Position numbers and translations under genes: made by a program. A stretch of DNA of 8,135 nucleotides from Chromatiales bacterium (lineage in GTDB: Bacteria; Pseudomonadota; Gammaproteobacteria; UBA6429; Thiohalophilaceae). The stretch is from NCBI GenBank assembly GCA_024641465.1, contig JAHEDB010000085.1:1-8135 (forward strand). The letters run 5' to 3'. The notes beneath the pieces are model-generated. The model saw only the letters and a program-made list of their open reading frames with translations. It had not been told where the DNA came from and searched no databases. How positions within the stretch are numbered: the stretch's first letter is position 1; every line of letters starts with the position of its first letter. Shown here piece after piece: positions 7,375-8,135 of the stretch.

Positions 7375-7420
7375 GGTCTGACCCTGGCGGTACAGGGCGG
7401 AATTGACATAAAAATTTTGC

Positions 7421-7448
7421 TTGACGGGTAGGCCGTTTGGTCTTAAAT
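7421..7448 (+). promoter_or_regulatory. Promoter candidate for the PA3496-like gene
   Basis: TTGACG (7421-7426, five of six -35 bases) is followed after 16 bases by TTAAAT (7443-7448, four of six -10 bases). TAAATA one base later is an alternative with 17-base spacing. Transcription would begin near 7455, leaving a leader of about 70 bases before the ATG at 7527. A second perfect TTGACA at 7403-7408 lacks a matching -10. A promoter is expected here because of the strong terminator just upstream. Confidence 0.45.
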
Positions 7449-7475
7449 AGTCATAAAATTTACTCATGTGGCTGG

Positions 7476-7505
7476 ATTGATGAGCCGATAACAGAAACGG
7501 TCAAT
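7476..7505 (+). other. Imperfect stem-loop in the leader of the PA3496-like gene
   Basis: ATTGA (7476-7480) pairs with TCAAT (7501-7505), and CCG (7485-7487) pairs with CGG (7498-7500) inside it. A four-base bulge TGAG lies on the left side and the loop is ATAACAGAAA. It ends six bases before the Shine-Dalgarno of the small gene, close enough to affect translation, but the pairing is short and could be chance. It matches no riboswitch known to me. Confidence 0.2.
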
Positions 7506-7526
7506 GGATACGGAGGTGAGGTATTT

Positions 7527-7751
7527 ATGGCCAACCAGAAGAATGAAGCTGAGCAAGTGAATGATAAGAGGAATAAGGACGAGCCTGAAGATATTTTCGA
7601 CGATGATGACGCAGAGTCAGATGATGTAGCCGAGGATATTGATATCAAAGAAGCCCCTAACAAGGATCTGGCCGCACGCAAACGGCTGGAGGAATACCTT
7701 GAAGAAAAGCGCTTGCGTAAAGAACTTGGTGATGACTTTTCTGATTATTGA
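7527..7751 (+). CDS. Small acidic protein, PA3496-like (putative envelope integrity family)
   Basis: A 74-residue protein with a strongly charged, largely disordered first half and a helical C-terminus. Residues 18-42 are very acidic (EPEDIFDDDDAESDDVAED). Residues 48-74 (AARKRLEEYLEEKRLRKELGDDFSDY) form a charged amphipathic helix that resembles the C-terminal signature of the small gammaproteobacterial family named after P. aeruginosa PA3496. There is no signal peptide or membrane segment, so the 'envelope integrity' label of that family is not supported by anything visible here. The start at 7527 is decided by a very strong Shine-Dalgarno, GGAGGTGA (7512-7519), seven bases upstream. The frame is open further left to TTG 7437, but that stretch lacks a ribosome site and overlaps the promoter. 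Family assignment is from the helix pattern and is moderately sure; the function is unknown. Confidence 0.8.
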   Translation: MANQKNEAEQVNDKRNKDEPEDIFDDDDAESDDVAEDIDIKEAPNKDLAARKRLEEYLEEKRLRKELGDDFSDY

Positions 7752-7761
7752 GTCATCGGAT

Positions 7762-7785
7762 GCGGCAAGGATTAGTCTTTGCCGC
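7762..7785. terminator. Hairpin between convergent genes, possible bidirectional terminator
   Basis: GCGGCAAGGA (7762-7771) pairs with TCTTTGCCGC (7776-7785) over all ten positions, nine Watson-Crick pairs and one G-T pair, around the tetraloop TTAG. It lies 10 bases after the stop of the PA3496-like gene. Its loop contains the stop codon (7772-7774) of the convergent minus-strand gene. No T-run follows on either strand, so it departs from the classical terminator; it may stop transcription weakly or protect the 3' ends. Confidence 0.45.
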
Positions 7786-8135
7786 TAACCAGCCCGATCA
7801 TGGCCCGGCTTGAACCACATGAGCCACAGTTATAGATCGGCAAAATACCCTTCTCCCAATCCCCTTCCTGATTCGCAATAAAGCGAAAAGAGCTTTTGTG
7901 ATTACAACTGGGGCACTCAAGTGTCATCTGCAAGGCCGTTGCTGTGCCTTTTGCTATCGGCATATAAATCGACTCGGTATTATCCATCCTGACAACTGCC
8001 TCGGCCTGAGTCACCAGGCTAATGCGGTAATGGTTTTCGCCAATCTGGTTGCACTCCCGCACCTCAGCCGTCAAGCAGTGTGTGGGTGTCTGATTATTGG
8101 AAAAGACGACCTGTATTTCCTGCCCGGGCATCACG
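7772..8135 (-). CDS. PilZ-like / zinc-ribbon protein, C-terminal part
   Basis: A minus-strand gene entering from the right edge, open for 121 codons to TAA at 7772-7774. The numbering here takes the GTG codon at 8132-8134 as residue 1; the real start probably lies outside the window. Residues 3-41 (starting PGQEIQVVF and ending with NHYRISLV near 35-41) have the spacing of the last strands of a PilZ domain. The c-di-GMP-binding RxxxR and DxSxxG motifs would precede the window edge and cannot be checked. Residues 70-110 form a separate module with C74-P-S-C77 and C103-G-S-C106, a CxxC pair repeated with 25 residues between, as in zinc ribbons. This suggests a cytoplasmic regulator with metal-stabilised contacts, but that is inference. 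The PilZ reading is tentative; the four-cysteine ribbon is plain. The gene converges on the PA3496-like gene with 20 bases between stops. Confidence 0.7.
   Translation of the reverse strand, partial: VMPGQEIQVVFSNNQTPTHCLTAEVRECNQIGENHYRISLVTQAEAVVRMDNTESIYMPIAKGTATALQMTLECPSCNHKSSFRFIANQEGDWEKGILPIYNCGSCGSSRAMIGLVSGKD

Noticed and set aside
7475..7500. TTGATGA followed by GAAAC, resembling a hammerhead ribozyme core
   Set aside because: The essential first C of CTGATGA is T here, and the bases between cannot form stem II, so the likeness is accidental.
7437..7526. N-terminal extension of the PA3496-like gene to a TTG start
   Set aside because: The extension overlaps the promoter -10, has no Shine-Dalgarno of its own and is unlike the family, while a very strong ribosome site precedes the ATG at 7527.

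Overview
The window reads as an ordinary chromosomal stretch from a gammaproteobacterium. The main evidence is the block uvrA (minus) / yajR-type MFS transporter (plus) / ssb (plus). This is the same gene order and orientation as PA4234-PA4233-PA4232 in Pseudomonas aeruginosa, as I recall it. The UvrA, YajR-like and SSB proteins all resemble their gammaproteobacterial counterparts closely. The genus cannot be fixed from this window. I see no transposase, integrase, tRNA, rRNA, CRISPR array or attachment site.

Layout, left to right. Positions 1-495 hold the C-terminal 164 codons of a SAM hydroxide adenosyltransferase (DUF62 family). Its stop codon overlaps the stop of a convergent gene for an exported DUF3047 protein (492-1262, minus). 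A 109-base divergent promoter region follows. Next is a membrane protein that joins a VanZ-like domain to a C-terminal carbohydrate-binding-like beta-sandwich (1372-2316, plus). This converges on uvrA (2365-5268, minus), with a weak terminator hairpin at the junction. A 144-base divergent region separates uvrA from the MFS gene (5413-6786, plus) and holds a likely uvrA promoter with a degenerate LexA-type half-palindrome over its -10. ssb (6855-7319, plus) follows and ends at a textbook rho-independent terminator (7348-7374). A new promoter then serves a small acidic protein of the PA3496 type (7527-7751, plus). This gene converges, 20 bases apart, on the 3' end of a minus-strand gene that runs off the right edge (7772-8135). 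That gene encodes what looks like the end of a PilZ-like domain followed by a four-cysteine zinc ribbon.

Functionally the window has two parts. The centre is DNA maintenance: UvrA finds damage for nucleotide excision repair, SSB coats single-stranded DNA, and an efflux-type transporter lies between them for reasons that are not obvious. The flanks hold poorly characterised envelope or signalling proteins (DUF3047, the VanZ fusion, the PA3496-like protein, the PilZ/zinc-ribbon protein). I find no convincing new multi-gene system. The most interesting items are the two unusual domain combinations, the possible SOS site upstream of uvrA, and the hairpins built over stop codons at two convergent gene ends.
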